From JB111 sp049856295 (GTDB taxonomy: Bacteria; Actinomycetota; Actinomycetes; Actinomycetales; Actinomycetaceae): DNA of 64,000 bases. Shown here piece after piece: positions 61,336 through 64,000 of the stretch. The stretch's first letter is position 1; the number at the start of each line of letters is the position of its first letter. Below the pieces are notes generated by a model that made no database searches, was not told the DNA's origin, and saw nothing but the letters and a program-made list of their open reading frames with translations. Where the stretch lies: the NCBI RefSeq assembly GCF_049856295.1, contig NZ_JBNDMZ010000003.1, forward strand, positions 124,001 to 188,000. Reading direction: 5' to 3'. The translations under genes were made by a program, and so were the position numbers.

Positions 61336-62208
61336 ATGGCGAGCGTCGCCGACTGGATCGAGGGCGCCCGTCCGCGGACCCTCCCGGCGGCCGTCGCGCC
61401 GGTGCTGCTGGGGACCGGGGCCGCCGCGCAGGTCGGCTCCGCCTCGGTGCCGCGGGCCCTGCTCGCCGCCGGCGTCGCGCTCGCCCTCCAGGTCGGCGTC
61501 AACTACGCCAACGACTACTCCGACGGCGTGCGCGGCACCGACGAGTTCCGCACCGGCCCGCAGCGCCTGACCGGGGGCGGCCTCGCCGCACCGGGGAAGG
61601 TCAAGGCCGCCGCGCTCGCGAGCCTCGGGGTCGGCGCGCTGCTCGGCCTCGTGCTCGTCGCGGTGAGCGGGCAGTGGTGGATGCTCGCCGTCGGGGCCGT
61701 ATGCCTCCTCGCCGCCTGGGGCTACACGGGCGGCTCGCGCCCCTACGGGTACATGGGGCTCGGCGAGGTCTTCGTGTTCGTCTTCTTCGGGCTCGTCGCC
61801 ACGCTGGGGACCACGTGGACGCAGGCCGGGGAGCTGCCCTGGACCGCGTGGGCGGCGGCCGTCGGCGTGGGCCTCGTGGCGTGCGCGCTGCTCATGGTCA
61901 ACAACATCCGCGACATCCCCACCGACGTCCCCGCCGGGAAGCGCACGGTGGCCGTCCGGCTCGGCGACCGGCTCGCGCGCCGCACCTACGTGGCGATGCT
62001 CGCGGTTCCGGTCCTGCTCGGACTGGCCTGCGCGATCGTGGCGCCGTGGTCGCTGCTCGTGCTTCTCCTGCTGCCGCTCGCGTGGCGCTGCTGCGCGCCG
62101 GTGCTGCGCGGCGCCGCGGGGCGCGACCTCATCGGCGTCCTGCGGGACACCGGGTTCCTCGAGCTGGGCTACGGCCTCACGCTCAGCCTCGGGCTCGCGC
62201 TGGGCTGA
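61336..62208 (+). CDS. menA: 1,4-Dihydroxy-2-naphthoate polyprenyltransferase
   Basis: 290 residues, eight to nine membrane helices. The two Asp-rich motifs of the UbiA superfamily are N-Y-A-N-D-Y-S-D-G-V-R-G-T-D and N-N-I-R-D-I-P-T-D. G-A-R-P-R-T-L-P-A-A at the start is typical of MenA. It attaches the polyprenyl tail, probably from the synthase at 33875. GGAGG lies 7 nt before the ATG. It converges on a DUF4229 gene with 3 nt between them. Confidence 0.96.
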   Translation: MASVADWIEGARPRTLPAAVAPVLLGTGAAAQVGSASVPRALLAAGVALALQVGVNYANDYSDGVRGTDEFRTGPQRLTGGGLAAPGKVKAAALASLGVGALLGLVLVAVSGQWWMLAVGAVCLLAAWGYTGGSRPYGYMGLGEVFVFVFFGLVATLGTTWTQAGELPWTAWAAAVGVGLVACALLMVNNIRDIPTDVPAGKRTVAVRLGDRLARRTYVAMLAVPVLLGLACAIVAPWSLLVLLLLPLAWRCCAPVLRGAAGRDLIGVLRDTGFLELGYGLTLSLGLALG

Positions 62209-62211
62209 GGA

Positions 62212-62706
62212 CTACCGCTCGCGGGCGTCCTCGCGCGCCTCGGAGTCGGTGTGCGTGGGGGCGTCGGCCACCGCGTCCGGCACGCGCTCGAGCGACGAGC
62301 TGCCGTCCGCCTCCTCCGCCGCGGCGTCCGCGGTCACCGACCCGTCCGCCGAGGCTCCCTGGGCCGTCGCCTCGGGCTCGGCCGGGGCGTGCTCGACGAA
62401 GGTCTCGCCGTCGATCGTCCCGTCCCCGTCCCCGTCGAAGCCGCCGTCCTCGCTGTCGCTGTCGCTGTCGAGCATCGCGTCCTCCTCGTCGGCGTCGTGG
62501 TCCACCCGCGTGCGCCGGTCGTCCTGCCGTGCGAGCGAGCCGGCCGCCTCGTTCCGGATCCCGGGCAGCGCCACGTAGGACACCATCGCCGCGAGCAGCA
62601 GGGCGCCCAGCCACATGAGCCACGACCGGGCGCCGGCCAGGTAGAGCACGCCGGCCACGGCGAGCAGCACGACGATCCGCGCGAACGCGTACTTGAGGAT
62701 GGCCAC
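62212..62706 (-). CDS. DUF4229 membrane protein with acidic tail
   Basis: 164 residues. Two helices (~7-25 and ~30-48) are followed by A-L-P-G-I-R, the DUF4229 core often found next to menA in actinobacteria. The remaining ~110 residues are strongly acidic. Residues 91-100 read D-G-D-G-D-G-T-I-D-G, similar to an EF-hand or dockerin calcium loop, but the position-12 acidic residue is Thr. GTG start. Function unknown. Confidence 0.85.
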   Translation of the reverse strand: MAILKYAFARIVVLLAVAGVLYLAGARSWLMWLGALLLAAMVSYVALPGIRNEAAGSLARQDDRRTRVDHDADEEDAMLDSDSDSEDGGFDGDGDGTIDGETFVEHAPAEPEATAQGASADGSVTADAAAEEADGSSSLERVPDAVADAPTHTDSEAREDARER

Positions 62707-62785
62707 CCGCCCAGGTTACGTCGCGGCGGACGGGCCGCGACGAAGCGGTGACCACCGACGCACTGCCCGGCGGCCCCCGCCGACC

Positions 62786-62791
62786 TACCCT
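62786..62791 (+). promoter_or_regulatory. -10 box of a probable leaderless transcript
   Basis: TACCCT (TANNNT) with 6 nt before the GTG at 62798. A GGAGG sequence lies between them but only 1 nt from the GTG, too close to act as a ribosome site. Same geometry as at menB. Confidence 0.6.
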
Positions 62792-62797
62792 GGAGGG

Positions 62798-63289
62798 GTG
62801 ACTCGTCTCGTCCCCCTCGTCGTCGCCGTCGGCGTCATCGCCTTCGCGCTCATCGACTGCGCCCGCTCCGACGCCGAGAAGATGCCCGCCCGCATCCCCA
62901 AGGGGATCTGGATCGTCCTCATCCTCGTCCTGCCGGTGGTCGGCGCGGTGGGGTGGCTCCTGCTGTCCCGGATGCAGGCGGGGCGCGCGGGCGGTCCGGG
63001 CGGTCCCGGCGGCTCGGGCGGTTCCCGGCCCCCGCGCGGCGGGCCGTCCCGGCCGAGCCGCGGCCCGGTCGCGCCCGACGACGACCCGGAGTTCCTCGCC
63101 CGCCTCGAGGCCGATCGCCGGCGCCGGGAGCGCGAGCGCCGGCAGCGCGAGCGCGACGCCGAGCGCGAGGGGCGCGGGACGACGAACGGATCCACGCCCG
63201 ACGACGAACGGCCCACCGACGACCCTGGTCCCGGCGCGGGCGGCGGGGTCTCCGCCGACCCCCACGAGAACCCGGGCTCGCCGGCCTGA
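62798..63289 (+). CDS. PLDc_N (cardiolipin synthase N-terminal-like) small membrane protein
   Basis: 163 residues. Two helices (~4-20 and ~36-58) flank D-C-A-R-S-D and K-G-I-W-I-V-L-I-L-V-L-P-V-V-G, the PLDc_N signature. A Gly-rich linker and a highly charged Arg/Glu coiled segment (R-R-R-E-R-E-R) follow. There is no HKD nuclease domain. Small proteins of this kind are common in actinobacteria and not characterised. Confidence 0.85.
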   Translation: MTRLVPLVVAVGVIAFALIDCARSDAEKMPARIPKGIWIVLILVLPVVGAVGWLLLSRMQAGRAGGPGGPGGSGGSRPPRGGPSRPSRGPVAPDDDPEFLARLEADRRRRERERRQRERDAEREGRGTTNGSTPDDERPTDDPGPGAGGGVSADPHENPGSPA

Positions 63290-63303
63290 GACCGGCCCCG
63301 GCT

Positions 63304-64000
63304 CTAGCCGATGCCCGAGTAGGCGTGGCGCGAGTTGAGGAACAGGTTGACGATGAAGTAGTTGCCGAGGATGAGCCCGAACCCGGTGAGCGAGAGGTAG
63401 GCCGCCCGGCGCCCCTCCCAGCCGCGCGTGAGGCGGGCGTGCAGGTAGGCGGCGTAGACGATCCAGATCAGCAGCGTCCACACCTCCTTGACGTCCCAGC
63501 CCCAGGGCCGGCCCCAGGCGTGCTCGGCCCAGATGGCGCCGGCGATGAGCGTGAAGGTCCACAGCACGAACCCGATGGCGATGAGCTGGAACGCCATCCG
63601 CTCGAGCTCGGCGGAGCTCGGCAGGCGCTCGGAGAGCCGGTCGCGGAACCCCGCGAGGCCGGTGCGCGGCGAGTCTACGGAGCCGGCCCCGCCGTCGTCG
63701 GACCCCACCTCACCCCTACCCGCGGCGCCCTCGGCCGACCGCGTGGACGTCTGCGCCGCGCGCCCGTCGGCGGTGACGAGGGCGGCCGGGTCGGCGGTGG
63801 CACGCGCCTCGGCCCGGCGCGCACGGCCGATCTCGGCACGCTCCTGCAGCAGCTGGACGAGGGAGAGGATCGCGGAGACCGCGAGGACGCCGACGGCGAG
63901 CGTGGCGACGAAGACGTGGATGATCAGCCAGTAGCTGTCGAGCGCCGGCGGGATGCCGTCCGCACGGACGTAGAGCACCGAGACCGCGAGCCCCAGGGAC
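63304..64000 (-). CDS. ccsB: Cytochrome c biogenesis protein CcsB/ResC (C-terminal part; runs off window)
   Basis: The visible ~232 residues continue in frame to the window edge (L-G-L-A-V-S-V before the first visible Met), so the start lies outside. Several membrane helices and the haem-binding W-G-W-D-V-K-E (WWD-type) motif are present, plus conserved His at I-I-H-V-F and S-R-H-A-Y-S-G-I-G at the end. A ~70-residue charged loop (about R-R-A-E-A-R to D-R-L-S-E-R) is longer than in Bacillus. It works with ResB/Ccs1 in haem attachment to cytochrome c. Confidence 0.93.
   Translation of the reverse strand, partial: SLGLAVSVLYVRADGIPPALDSYWLIIHVFVATLAVGVLAVSAILSLVQLLQERAEIGRARRAEARATADPAALVTADGRAAQTSTRSAEGAAGRGEVGSDDGGAGSVDSPRTGLAGFRDRLSERLPSSAELERMAFQLIAIGFVLWTFTLIAGAIWAEHAWGRPWGWDVKEVWTLLIWIVYAAYLHARLTRGWEGRRAAYLSLTGFGLILGNYFIVNLFLNSRHAYSGIG

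Overview
The window comes from a very GC-rich Gram-positive chromosome. Codon third positions are almost all G or C, and GTG starts and 4-nt start/stop overlaps are frequent. A mycobacterial-type (ESX-like) type VII secretion locus, a menaquinone pathway and a 14-subunit complex I all point to an actinobacterium, most plausibly a member of the Micrococcales (Cellulomonas-like). No rRNA, tRNA, CRISPR or complete insertion sequence was found.

Region 1 (1-19,134) is a type VII secretion system (T7SS). On the minus strand lie mycP (partial), eccB and eccD. On the plus strand, reading away from them, come two WXG100 genes and then three tandem repeats of a two-gene cassette. Each cassette has a ~120-residue helical protein with a W-[SG]-[ED]-L turn, followed by a 500-650-residue protein made of a helical head, a Pro/Gly/Ala-rich body and a conserved C-terminus ending D-[DE]-W. 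A large disordered RDD membrane protein and a second EccD-like protein follow on the minus strand, then the three-ATPase EccC on the plus strand. No eccE or eccA is present. The cassettes look like an independent analogue of mycobacterial PE/PPE or EspB-type substrates and are the most novel part of the window.

Region 2 (19,194-33,796) is accessory metabolism and transport. It holds a mannitol dehydrogenase and sugar kinase pair, a RidA protein divergent from a WYL regulator with a perfect operator-like palindrome between them, a DUF255/YyaL protein and an oligopeptide-type ABC transporter operon. Divergent from that operon, across an unusually AT-rich promoter region, are a signal-less NMT1-type binding protein and a DHA2 exporter. 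An OsmC-like protein without the usual peroxidatic Cys and an orphan IS3-type OrfA protein close the region.

Region 3 (33,875-51,345) is nuoABCDEFGHIJKLMN on the minus strand. Most junctions are translationally coupled, and a polyprenyl diphosphate synthase is fused onto the 3' end of the operon. Region 4 (51,387-62,208) is a nearly complete menaquinone pathway (menJ, menG, menF, menD, menC, menB, menE, menA) with an HtrA-type protease gene inside it. The synthase makes the isoprenoid tail, the Men enzymes make and modify the naphthoquinone, and complex I uses menaquinone, so one 29-kb stretch encodes both the quinone and the main enzyme that reduces it. The window ends with two small membrane proteins and a partial ccsB cytochrome c biogenesis gene.
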